Shown here in pieces: positions 36,193 to 47,927 of a stretch of DNA of 64,000 nt. This DNA is from Heterodera schachtii (lineage: Eukaryota > Nematoda > Chromadorea > Rhabditida > Heteroderidae), in the NCBI GenBank assembly GCA_023374025.1, contig SIJG01000010.1:1649660-1713659 (forward strand), written 5' to 3'. The translations under genes and the position numbers were made by a program. The notes under the pieces are model-generated. The model was not told the origin of the DNA. It saw only the letters and a list, made by a program, of their open reading frames with translations, and did not search any database. Position 1 is the stretch's first letter, and the number at the start of each line of letters is the position of its first letter.

Positions 36193-39100
36193 ATGACCGT
36201 TGAAAAATCGGTGTCAAAGGCCGAGAGACGGCGCTGCTTTTTTGACATTCACATCGATGGTGAGCCGGTTGGACGCATTGTGATGGAACTGTTTGACGAG
36301 CTTGTTCCCCGCACAACCGAGTTTGCATTCAATGGACATTTTTGCGTATTTTATTTGGCAATAGGAATTTTGTGATGCTTTGTACTGGCCAGGCCGGCAT
36401 TGGCAAAGTGACGGGCAAACCGTTGCACTTCAAAGGCTCAATGTTTCATCGGGTCATCAAAAATTTTATGATCCAAGGCGGCGACTTCAGCGCCGCAAAC
36501 GGCACAGGAGGTTCCCATTTTTTCATGTTCTTGTTTTTTGTCGGAAAATGAGTAAATCGAAATCCAAATTTGGTAGTTTTGAGGAAAAAAGGGGCTTGTC
36601 CACAATTGCATTGGCATTCAAAAGAAGGGTATTTTCGGTGTCGTCAAAATAATTGTGACTCCCTTCATCTTGTAATGGATTATTCAAAAGTGCCAATTTT
36701 GCCTGTCGTCACGGTTTTATAAAGATACAAATAAGTCGAAGTCATGTCTAACAATTATAGGGTTGGGCCTCCGAACACTTCAAAAATTCGAACCAACTTA
36801 TTTTTGTCCCATGTTGAAACACCCAATTTCTGAGATTTTATTTAGTAATTTGCCTTCGAACTCCGTCGATGTTCACTAAATGAATTTCCATTTATATTCC
36901 AATTTTTACGATTTTAGGCGAGTCCATCTACGGCGGTGTGTTTGATGATGAGGCATTTGTGGCCAAGCATGACCAGCCATTTATGCTGAGTATGGCCAAC
37001 CGTGGCAAGGACACCAACGGCTCACAGTTCTTCATCACCACAAAACCGGCGCCGCATTTGGACGGAATCCATGTTGTGTTCGGCAAGGTACAATCAGTTT
37101 TTCGCTTCAATCCTTTTTCATGTCGTTGTACCAATGTCGGGCAGTACCAAAAATTTTTTTAATTTAAAATGGGTTTTGGCTCGTTTTCTGGTCTATTTAT
37201 TGTGATTTCAATCGTTAAAAATTGGTTTACTCTTCGGCGCGCAATTTTATGCAATTTTGAGTATGGAAATTATGACTAATATAAAAACGTTTTCGTCCAT
37301 CCAATTACAATACCAAATTTTGCCCCACGGAAGGCATTAGAGAGTTTTCCGTATTTACTTCCCCATCCAAATTTTGTTTCAGCTGATCTCGGGCCAAGAA
37401 GTGGTCACCAAAATTGAAAATCTCAAAGTGAACGCGAAGAGTCGCCCGTTGGCCGACGTTGTCATCGCCAACAGTGGCCAATTGGTGAAGAAGCGCAGTG
37501 CGTCAGCCCATGACACGGAAGAGGAGGGGGAGGAGGAGAACGAAGACAGGTTTTTTTTGGAGAGGGGAGGGGGGTCGGGTCATTGACGTATCCAGGCAAA
37601 GTTGACAGGGTTGGGGATTTTCGTGGCTTGGGAGATTGGGTATCCACTAAGGATTTGTTTTTTTAAGAAATTGGGAAGGGTGGACCGAATACGAAACCAT
37701 TTTTTTATGATTCGCTCACTTTTCTTTGTCTGGCGAGCCTTTAATTTGGTAACAAAATTTTTGTTTTTTCTGCTATGTTAATTCAAAAACATTTTTTGCA
37801 TGCGCATTTTCCACCTCAAAAATTGATAAAAATTGAAATTTTCAAGAGAAAATGGCAAGATAGGCAGGCAGATGATGATGTGACTTACAATTAGTGAAAT
37901 TAAAGAAAAATAGAAAATATATTTTCCCACCCCTCACATTTAGCACCAAAAAACGGCACCATACGCGTAAGAAGGAGCGCAAACGGTCTTCCAAACGGCA
38001 CGACGAAGAGGAGGAGGAAGAAAATGCGGAGCCAACAGCAGTGCAAATTCCGAAGAATGAGCCGGAGAACATTTCATCAGTGAAGCTGGAGGATTTGCCG
38101 CAGGTGCCGACTACCAACAAATTTTTGATGCGAAGGTGCGTTTTCATTTTTTTCTTCTTCAATTTTCGCGCATTTTGGCCATCAGATGGTCCAAACAAAA
38201 ACAAATTTTAAATGCCGTTGAAAAGTCATTTCAATTGCGTATTGAAATGGAGTGTTTTCATTGTACATCGAAAGTTGCAAATCAACGGGTGCCCATTTAA
38301 AAAAAATTGAAAAATTTCCTGCTCGTTGCGTTGGTCCAAATGAGCAATTTCAATTTTTAACAATGATATTATTACTATACACCGCCGATCAATGATTCAC
38401 CAATTTTTTGTGTCACTTTTCGCAGGTCCAAAACGCCTGAGGGCAAAGATTCCGCGCCGCAACGGCGCAGTCTGACCACCGGTGGCGGTGGTTCCGCGTC
38501 GACGACGCGTCAGCGCGGCCCCATGCGGGTGAAGGGCCGCGGCGCCATCCGCTTCCGGCCCGAGGATGACTCATTCCGGGGCGGTCGCTCGCGCAGCGCA
38601 ACACCGCCGCATTGGCGGCGCGAAGAACGCCGTCTGATCACATTGAAGTTGGTTTTGCGTTTAGGCACCTATTTCAAAAAACCATGTTCATCCGTTCCAC
38701 TCCCCCCGTATCGCTTCCCGCCGGAAATTTAAAAAAATACCAAAAAAAAATTTTTCCGTTATTTTTTTAAATGCCCGTTTGAACATTGACCCACTCATAA
38801 TTCGTGATTCAATAGGGAACTGGACGAGCGCATCAAGATCAAGTTGGAGCGGGAGGAGGAAGCGCAAAAGCGTGCCCAAAAGCGTCACCAGGAACGGTAC
38901 GCCACCGGCGAAGTGCACAACGAAACAATTGAGACTTTTGGCTACCGTAACATTTTTGCACAACCGCCACCGTCGTCCGCGCTGCAGTCGTCGTTGAACA
39001 TCAGCGCCACAAGCGCTGACAACAACGGCACCACAACTCGGCAACCGTACAGTAAACATCATCATCAGCATTCAAAAACATCGACGACATCAGTAGAAAA

Positions 39101-40963
39101 TGGTGGTGGTGGTCGTGGTCGTGAAGAGCAGCAACATCAGCCGATGGCGGTGGATCATCACCATCGACGGGAGCACCGTGGCAGGAGCAGATCGCCGCCG
39201 CGCAAGAGGGGCGCCATTGATCGGTCGCGTTCTCCGGGCAGGTGTGTATGACTCGTAGTATCAGTGGTGCCTGTCGAAACTAAAAAAAGGAAGAAAAATC
39301 GAGGATGTCAAAACTGGATCCCCCTCCCTCAAAAAATAAATTAGGGACAAACACTGACATTCCTGGTGTTTTTTTTTGTATCAAAAGGTTCAACTATTGC
39401 TGACGACGCACCTACAGCTTTACTGGCGACTTATTTTGATTCCCTCTTTTTAACTGCCCAAAATCTAATTACAAAAATAAAATAAAATGCTGAACACAGT
39501 CAATTTCAATCCCATAAAACCATTTCAACTCCCTACTGTATAATTTTGTTTACCGTAATTGACATAATTCAACTCGCCGCTCTTTTAGACGTCGCCGCAC
39601 ACCGTCCCGTACTCGTCGCTCGTCTCGTGACCGATCTCCGCGTCGCATGTCCCGTGACCGTTCCCGCTCTCCGCGTCGACGTCGCAGCCGCTCGCGGTCG
39701 CATCGCCGTCGCTCTGTCTCGCCATCGCCGCCACCACGTGGGGCCGAACTTCTTGCGCAAACGACACTTACGACGGTGGTGGAGCCGCAGCTGAGTCGTG
39801 CCCGCTCGCGGTCGCGTCGACGTCGCTCTGTCTCGCCTTCGCCGCCGCCACATGTGGCCGAGACTCTTGCGAAACCGCCATCTCCTACGGTGGTTGAGCC
39901 GCAGCCCAGTCGTGCCCGGTCGCGTCGCCGTCGCTCTATCTCACCTTCACCGCCGCCACATGTGGCCGAGACTCTTGCGAAACCGCCATCTCCGACGGTG
40001 GTTGAGCCGCTGCCCAGTCGTGCCCGGTCGCGTCGCCGTCGCTCTATCTCACCTTCACCGCCGCCACATGTGGCCGAGACTCTTGCGAAACCGCCATCTC
40101 CGACGGTGGTTGAGCCGCAGCTGAGTCGTGCCCGCTCGCGGTCGCGTCGCCGTCGTTCTATCTCACCATCGCGGCCGCCACGTGGGCCCGAACCTCTTGC
40201 GCAACTGCCATCGCCCAAGGTGGTGGAGCCGCAACTAACCGCCATAACTGTTGCTGACAACGAGGACGACGCGCACCATGAGGAGGAACAACCTGATGCA
40301 GCAGCAGCCAAAAACAACAGAAACAACAACGATGGCAACGACTACAACGACCGCACCAGCTGAGACAACAACAGAAAACGGTGGCGATGATGAGGATGTT
40401 GGTGCGGGCGATGGGGCTGGTGGTGCTGTTTCTGAAGAACAACAACCTGTGGCGGTGGTCGACCATCACCATCGACGGGAGCACCGTGGCAGGAGCAAAT
40501 CGCCGCCGCGCAAAAGGAGCGCCACTGATCGGTCACGTTCTCCGGGCAGGTGAGTTATGTTTTGTCACGCACAAATTGACGTTTTTTTTGTTCCTTTTCA
40601 AACCGCTTTTCGTGGCGCTTCAAAAATTTGGGGAAAAAAAAGGGGGGGACCGCCACCGGAGAAAATTTAAACAACGAATTTTTCCTATAGCCCCAAGACC
40701 ATTCCATAACCAAAATTTTAAGACGTCGCCGCACGCCGTCCCGTACGCGTCGCTCATCGCGTGTCCGTTCCCGTTCACCGCGTCGCTCGTCACGTGGTCG
40801 TGATCGTTCCCGCTCTCCGCGTCGACGTCGTAGTCGCTCGCGGTCGCGTCGCCGTCGCTCTGCCTCACCGTCGCCGCCGCTACGTGGGGGCGGTGATCGC
40901 CACCGCCGAAGCCGGGACGACGACCATCACCAGCGTTACAACAACGGTGGTCGCCGACGATGA
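36193..40963 (+). CDS. PPIG-like nuclear cyclophilin with RS domain (about 866 aa)
   Basis: Exons: 36193-36320, 36365-36510, 36918-37087, 37383-37549, 37944-38135, 38426-38647, 38816-39241, 39589-40249, 40302-40549 and 40723-40963. The cyclophilin domain (about aa 1-175) has [18 protein letters not shown], the catalytic [31 protein letters not shown] and [12 protein letters not shown]. Histidine replaces the usual Trp before LDG, as in PPIG/NKTR/CWC27-type enzymes. The tail carries [15 protein letters not shown] (a PPIG-type Moca/SRSETPPHW motif), an acidic-basic coil, then long RS repeats ending NNGGRRR. It should catalyse prolyl isomerisation and sit in nuclear speckles with splicing factors. 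The frame changes between 40249 and 40302; a 52-bp GT-AG intron fits, but an indel is possible. Exon 8 holds four to five tandem copies of a unit of about 36 residues ([20 protein letters not shown]...). Confidence 0.9.
39589..40250 (+). repeat. In-frame RS minisatellite inside the cyclophilin gene
   Basis: Tandem copies of a unit of roughly 105-114 bp encode [19 protein letters not shown] followed by [16 protein letters not shown]. Adjacent copies near 39905-40110 are almost identical, so they arose recently. The unit length is a multiple of three, which keeps the frame. Confidence 0.85.
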
Positions 40964-41386
40964 GTGTTATGATTGTGTGATTGATGATGGTCGAAGAGGA
41001 TAAATTTTGGCTTGGAAATCTTAAAAGCCGCCCCCTCCCCCTCCAATTTTCCTAAAAATGTTATTTATTTTTGTTGAATCCTCTCTCTACCCCTCTTTTC
41101 TCTCTATTTTTTGACGGCTCATCATTATCATTCATTTTGTCAAACAATCAATCAATCGCACGTCACACAATTTCCATTTTTGGTCTGACAAAATTTCATT
41201 TGATGTGTTTACCCTCATAAAAATCAATGATAAAAAATATTTGGCCAATTTGTTTTTTCGTTTGTTACTTGCTTAATTGTTTCATTAAACAACATTTACT
41301 TCATTTCTTAGTTTGTTTACTTATTTGTTTTTTTTTTCATTTTTTGTTGTTGTTTAAAACAATTGTCTGCAATTTTTGTGCGCAAA

Positions 41387-44300
41387 ATGGACACTGCCAA
41401 TTCATCGTCAGCCAATGATCAACAGTTGAAAAGCATTGGGGAGCAAAAGCGCATTGCACAGCTTGGTAAAAAAGGATTTTGTAACCGATTGAAAAATATT
41501 TTAAAAATCCGATAGGGATGAATTCTGGCAAGAAATTAATGCATAGGTAATTGGCACTTTTAAAAATGGCCCCTTTTGGAATTTATTCGCTGCTTTCCAA
41601 CAGCAAATGCACCGGTCCCCGAGTCCTTGGGAGGGATTCGATTTGTTCAGAATGGTTTGTCACAAATTCGTAGCAGAGCACTTACCCCGTAAAATCATTT
41701 TTATGCCAAAAATATGTAAATTACTGACCAAATGTTAGTTTTTTATTGGATTTGAAACGAGCAAAAAGGCCAATCATTTTCCTTTCAAATTTTTAGAACA
41801 CAAAATTGCCTCGGTCAGCAAACAGTTGGACGAGAAGGGCACAAAGCTCAAAGAAGCGTTGGAGCAGAACGCGTCGTTGAAGGACAGAATTGGCACACTC
41901 GGTGAGTGTTTTTATGCCCTTAAATTTAAGGACATTTTTCAAGGACGGATGAGAAATTTGTACCGAAAAAACATTTTAGAGCAAGAAAAATTGGAAGTGT
42001 CTCTTCTCATTGAAACATTGACAAAGAGTCGGGACAGACTGCTTCAGGAAAAGGTCAGTTTTCGTCGACAAATAATAATTTACAATTTTCGTTGCCCAAT
42101 TCAAATAATTAAAACCGGGGAAATTGCCAAAAAGCGGTTTACTGTTAGAAAATCGAGATTTTCGGACTTACATCATTAAAAGTTAATTCAATTCGTCGTT
42201 TTTCATCTTTTTTTTTTACCTTGCGTTCATTTAACCATTCATGATTTGGATTTTCGAATTTGGTCACGGCCCAAATAATGTTTTTCTTGACTTCAAGTGT
42301 TGAATATTCGCACATTTCTAAATGATAATAAAATTGCAAGATTATTTTCCTTAAGACGGACCTTCGAAATGAGCTGCTTGGCCTCGAGAAGCGCAAAGAT
42401 CAGCTCGAATTGCAAGTGGCCAAGCTGAACAGCGAAAAACACCGCCATTTGGGTACACAATCCGCTGGGTTTTCTTTTGATTTTGAATTTGGCCTAGGGT
42501 CTGTTTCATTTTCCCAAAAAAAAAAACAAATTTTTTGTTTCAGAAGACATAAATGAACTGCGCCAAAAGTGTGACGAATTGTGGGGTGAACGGACGGAGT
42601 TGCAGAGCCAAATTGACGACTTCCAAAGTGACAAGGCACTAATTGTGGTAGGATTTTCATCTATTTTTTTGGATGGAATTTTGTGGATTTTTTAAATGTT
42701 TTTATTTTTACACTAACATGTAAACATAAAACATAAACATACCTAAACATTTCAATGTCCACACCTTTCCCTTTCATTTCACCCCCCCCCCCCCCCCCTA
42801 AATTTTTTTACCATTTTTAGTTCAATAACTCCTCTCTCTCCATCTTAATAAAAATGTACTGCTTTTGTTAACAAACATTTTGTTGTTGTTGTCATTAAAC
42901 CTCCTCTTCATCTGTGCCCTTACACTTTTCTGTGTTTCTTTGGCACCGATTTCAATTGGAAAATTTTTCGCAATAATTTCCACTAATTTTGTGGCTTCCC
43001 CCCCCCCCATTGTTGCACAATTAAATATTTGTTCATTAGTCGAATGACCCCTTCGCAGTTCGACATTTTTGTTCGCGCTTTTCAACACCAACCAGCACTG
43101 ATTGAAAATGTGCAGCATATCATTTTCTTGTGGTGTGTCTTTGTTGGGTGTTTTTTTCTCTTTTTTGTGGTTGCATCGCTTTGCCCAAATTTCAACAAAT
43201 GCCGTGCCGTCCTTTTTCCATAATTGCATACAAACCCAATTTTCCAATTCCTTCCTATAACAAAATACGCTTCTTCCCACCCCCCTCATTTTGCCTGTTT
43301 AAGCGACCGATTCGGAAGGAATGGAATGGTCCAAAAGTTGTTCAACATCAGAAGAAGATGAAGACTAAGAAGAAGGTGTTTCATGGTTTTCAATGTGTGA
43401 AAATTGCTCCCAAAATTTCCCACAAAATCAGTGCAAAATTCCGAAAATATGTGGCCCAATTGGTAATATGCCGCTGCCGACATTGGCCAGTGTGTGTGCC
43501 AAGTTTAATGATGGAGCGACTAATCCTTTGTTGGCGGCTAATGTTGACCCTATTGATGATGATGGTGCTGCTGATGCCAATGTTGCTGTTGTGCTCCCGT
43601 CAATGTCAAAGACCGCAAAAAGGGCAGCGCGTAGAAGTAGTAATTACCCAACTAATTGTTGACGCGGTTCAACCATTTTTTTCCCACAGGGAAACAAGCT
43701 TTTTGGAAAAAGCAAAACAGTTGTTTGCCCACCCAACAAACAAACAATGAAATAAAAAAGGAAGAAAAAACCGAATCACCAATTGATGTTTGATCCGAAA
43801 AAGAATAAATAAATAAATGTCACTTGTCCTATTTAATGTAATTGCCATTAATCAACATAATCAAACAAAAAAGTCTCGACTGCCAACATTTCATTCATTT
43901 ATGTAAAAGTTTTCTCTAAATTTTGATGAATTGTAGTTTTTAGTTGTTTCTTTTTTGCATTATTGTATTTTAACATCTTTAATTTAATTGAACGTTTCTG
44001 TATTGCTTATTTATGCGCCGCACATTCCATTTTTGATAAACATTATCTAAAACGACAATTTAAATTTCCATTAAAAAATTATTGACAAAAAACTGAGAAC
44101 AATCGTTGAATTTTTAACTTTCCATAACTTATAAAATAAGCATTTAAAATTTTAAGAAATTTGTTTTTTTTTCAATTTTGTTTTGCTTTTTTAGTATGAC
44201 AAAGAACAGTGGAAGCGCGAGAAGGACATTCTGTTGGCCAGCAAGCAATGGTACATGGACGAAATTGCGGACCGGGAGAAGAAAATCAACGAACTCATCC

Positions 44301-47113
44301 AGGTGGGTGGGGGGAATAACAAACATTCAATTTATTGAAAATGCAAAAAAAAAAAATTATTTTCAAAAATACGTATGCTGCCACGCGGATTTGAACCCCT
44401 ATGCTGTTTCAGGCCAAGTCCGACGGCGCCCGCAATTTGTTGGACTGCCAAAATGAGTGCCACGCTCTTCGGCTGGCCGCCGACCGGACGCGCCACGAGG
44501 CGGACGTGCAGGCGCGCCTGATGCAGGCCAAGGAGGCGCAAGTGGACCAACTGCAACAGCGCGTGCACCAGTGCGCGCACGAGCGTGACGAGGCTGAGGC
44601 GCGCGCGGTGCAGTACGCGCGTGCGCACGACGAACTGCTCCAGCAGAAGGAGCAGTTGCAGGCGGAACACCGGCAGGCGGCGGAGGCGTGGGAGCGCGAC
44701 ACGCAGCGGCAACTGGTCAGTTGATGAATAATCTAGCGGAAAACTTAGAATTTTCCAAATCTGACCGAAGTTATTTAATTTTCGGTGTTACAAACGTTTC
44801 AAAAACAAAAAAACGGTTTGCCCCTGCTTTTCAGGACGAACAGAGGGCCAAAATTGTGGATGAATTGGGTGCACAGAATGCGGCGGAATTGAGCCGAGTG
44901 CAGACTGAGGCAAACAACGCGCAAATGCGGTTGACAGAAATGCTGAAAAAGGCGGCGGAAACTCATCGGAAATTGGTGAGCAGAATTCGCGGATCAATTT
45001 CAATTTTCAATTGGGGGTTACTGAAAATGCGTATTAATTTCTAGAGATATGGTCTTTTAAAAATTGTGACCCGGTTTTGGGTGCTTCATTTCCCCCCGAG
45101 TCGTTCCCCTTGAAATCTAAAAAGAATTTGCAAAAAAAAAATATTGAAATAAAATTTCCAAATTTCCATGCCCTCATTCATTCGATGCACTTAAAAAAAA
45201 TTCGTGAACTTCCATTCCATTTTTAAGGAGGATGAGCGCAATCAACTGTTTGAAAAGCACAAATTGTTGGAGGACAATTTGGAGGCGTACAAGCGACGCT
45301 TTGTGGCCCAACTGCAGCGAGCGATGGACACGCGCTGCTCACAGATGGGCAAAGGGTTGCGCAACGCATTTGCCGACATTGTCGGACAGATGGGTGAGTT
45401 GGTGGAATTATGGGGTAAAAAAACTTTAGCACTCAAGGGGCGAGGAGGTGGTAATTTTTTAGCGCCTGAATTTTCTGCAAAAATTTTTTGGCTTGCGGAA
45501 CCACCCCCCCCCCCCTCCACATGTGCCACACAGACCCTCTGAAAATTATTTTAAATCTACGCCACCAATTTTTTTAGATTCTGACACCGCGGCGTCGACG
45601 ACGGTACGGCCTTTGCCATTGTCCGACCAATTTGCCAACGATGATGATTGTTCCGTGCTGATCGGGTTCGACTCATCATCTCCCAGACGGGGTAACGGAT
45701 CGGCTGACCTCTTCAATTCATCGGCGCGTAAGTGTTTAAATTGAAAGAAGAAAAAAAATTCGGTTAGGCTATTTTAGTGTCATTTAAATTTGATTTTAAG
45801 TGTTTGGGCAATGCGACGGAAACAATGCCATAAAAAACAAAAGTGGGATCAATAAAAGTCGCATCAGCAACAACAGAACAACAACAACGCCATGCCGAAC
45901 AAAATTGACGGACACCACAAAGAGAGGAGGAGGAGCTTCAACTTCAACAGCAGCAAATGTAAACAACAAAACCGGCACGACCATCAACAGCAGCAGGGGA
46001 CCCGCCATGTTGGCACTGTTGACGACGCCGTCGGCAACGGCAAAAGTGGCAAAACAGCGCCAACAACAGCAAAAGAGGCAACAGCAGAACCAAGAAGCTG
46101 TGGAGGCGGTGGACAAGGAGAATCGGCGACCACCACAGTCGCCACAACAGCAGCGGCGGCATGGCCCGTCGTCGTCTACCATGATGGAGAACAACACCAT
46201 GACGGGTCGGTCTGCCACGTGCACAACAATAATTTAGGGGGGAGGGTGATGGTACCACATTGGTGGAGATTTTATTAAATTTTTGTTTTCCATTTCCATC
46301 GATAAATTTTCCGCTTTGGGCATGGATATCCCTCACTCCTCTCTCCCTTTCTTCCTTGCCTTCTTCACTGTGTCTTTCATCATTCATTTACCCCTCATTT
46401 TGTAGCAACTTCTTCTGTCCCGCAGCAGCAACAACAGCGAAAGCGACCGCCAACAGTCGCCAACAACGCGGTGTCGCCCCGTTTGTCATCATCTTCATCC
46501 TCGCTGCTGTTCTCCGGCTTTTTACCGCCGCCTCTTCCACCGCCACAGCAACAACAACATTCTCCGGCACATGGTGGCACGGTGGTGGCCAACAAGCGGA
46601 AACCGTTGTCCAATGCCAGCGCCATTGGTGGCATTGTAAGCGACGGATTTCTTTTTTTAATGTTTTGAGGCTCAGATGACCTGTCCGCTTCAATTTGAAT
46701 TTTTAAAACATAAAATATGACCATGTTTCCTTCCCCTACCCAAGGAAAGAGAAAAACTGAATGTTTTTGTTTGTTTTTTTGAAAAAAAATTTTCCGAATC
46801 ATTTTGGTATTGTTTTATTTGTAAAATATTTTAAAAAAAAAGTCCGTTTGGCTTCTTTGGCAGATTCAAGAGTTTTGTATTTATTTGGAAATGTTTTTAG
46901 GCATCGTTGAAAGTGTCCACCGGCACTGAACAGAGCCAACGCAACCCAACTTCAACGACACGGACATTCAACCACAGCAGCGACAGGAAAGAGTGTTCGA
47001 CAGAAGCAACAGCAGCCGGTGCCGTCGTCGACATTGTTGCTGTCTCCCCGGCGAGCGGTGCCGTCAGTCGTCGGCTGCTGGCACTAGTGCAAAACAACAA
47101 CAACAGAACATGA
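41387..47113 (+). CDS. Coiled-coil protein with KEN box and disordered tail (724 aa)
   Basis: Thirteen exons join in phase: 41387-41465, 41797-41901, 41980-42053, 42356-42452, 42544-42647, 44195-44302, 44413-44715, 44835-44975, 45228-45393, 45578-45727, 45801-46205, 46406-46635 and 46901-47113. Residues about 15-395 are almost continuous heptad-type coiled coil (KQLDEKGTKLKEALEQNASL, ELRQKCDELWGERTELQSQI, QLFEKHKLLEDNLEAYKRRF). The rest is Gln/Asn/Ser/Pro-rich and disordered, with a KEN motif (DKENRRPP, about aa 548; 46115-46123) of the kind read by the APC/C. The DKEQWKREKDILLASKQWYM segment recalls the N-terminal coil of nucleoporin TPR, but the protein is far shorter, so I leave the family open. 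It starts 424 bp after the cyclophilin stop codon, same strand. Confidence 0.75.
43393..43662 (+). CDS. Possible alternative 3' exon or nested frame in a 1.5-kb intron
   Basis: Within the long intron 42648-44194 lies an open frame containing NMPLPTLASVCAKFNDGATN, PLLAANVDPIDDDGAADANV and a basic end, KTAKRAARRSSNYPTNC. Its codon use looks protein-like. It could be an alternative terminal exon of the coiled-coil gene or a nested small gene. The upstream junction is not resolved and no family is recognised. Confidence 0.3.
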   Translation: MCENCSQNFPQNQCKIPKICGPIGNMPLPTLASVCAKFNDGATNPLLAANVDPIDDDGAADANVAVVLPSMSKTAKRAARRSSNYPTNC

Positions 47114-47927
47114 AATTCCCCGCATTTCGTCTGTAAAATGATGTGTCTATACGCTTTACCCTGCTGATTGTTTTTTTTTTTCGCTGATCATGGACCACTG
47201 CCATTCTTTTTTTAAAAAAATTAAAGCATTTGAATGTTTTATTCGAATTAAATTGGTAAAAGCGCACACATAAAAATGTATCATTTTGAGGGCATACAAA
47301 AGAAAGGCATGACGACAATAATAAATAAATAACAATGAATTGTAATACAATTGGAATTTTTAAGCAGAACACTAAACAAAAGCTGAACTGAAAAGGGTGT
47401 TTGTTTTGGATTGGTTTTGAATTGCTTTTATGGCAAGCAAATGGCGCGCCCAAAAATCGCGTAAAGCATTTTTTGTAAAAGAGAAAAAAGAGGAGCAAAT
47501 AAATAGGTAATGTATTATTGAACAATTGATGCGTAGGATTTACACAGAGAAAGCAATTTTTGGCATGCTCGAGACTCTCGACTGGCTTTTTATGTGCCGT
47601 ATTATTCTCTCGGATTTCATCAATTATTAGCATCACCAAATATTGCATGTTTTGGGATATGAAAAAGGGGTGGGGGCGTGTCCAGGGAAGAGAAAAGCGT
47701 AGAAAAATTGAGGAAAGGTTTTCAAAAAAATATCAAATTTAACTTAAATTTTAATTAAATCTAAAATTTACAAATTGTATTCAATTTTGCCAAATTCAAA
47801 TGGGAGGGATGAGCAAAATGGTTGTCCATTCCCCAAATTATTTTCCAATTTCCATGGACACGTACACCTGCAGTTAATGGATGCCATGGAAAAAACATGG
47901 GAACACAAAAGGAAAAAGGCTTTCATA
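47114..47927. other. Convergent 3' intergenic region
   Basis: This separates the coiled-coil gene (+) and gex-3 (-), which point toward each other. It is AT-rich with several AATAAA-like motifs on both strands (for example AAATAAATAA near 47320 and 47495). No exon is seen. Confidence 0.55.

Noticed and set aside
44370..44402. tRNA gene on the minus strand (GGTTCAAATCC B-box match)
   Set aside because: No A box, no acceptor or T-stem pairing, and the flank is coding exon; probably chance.
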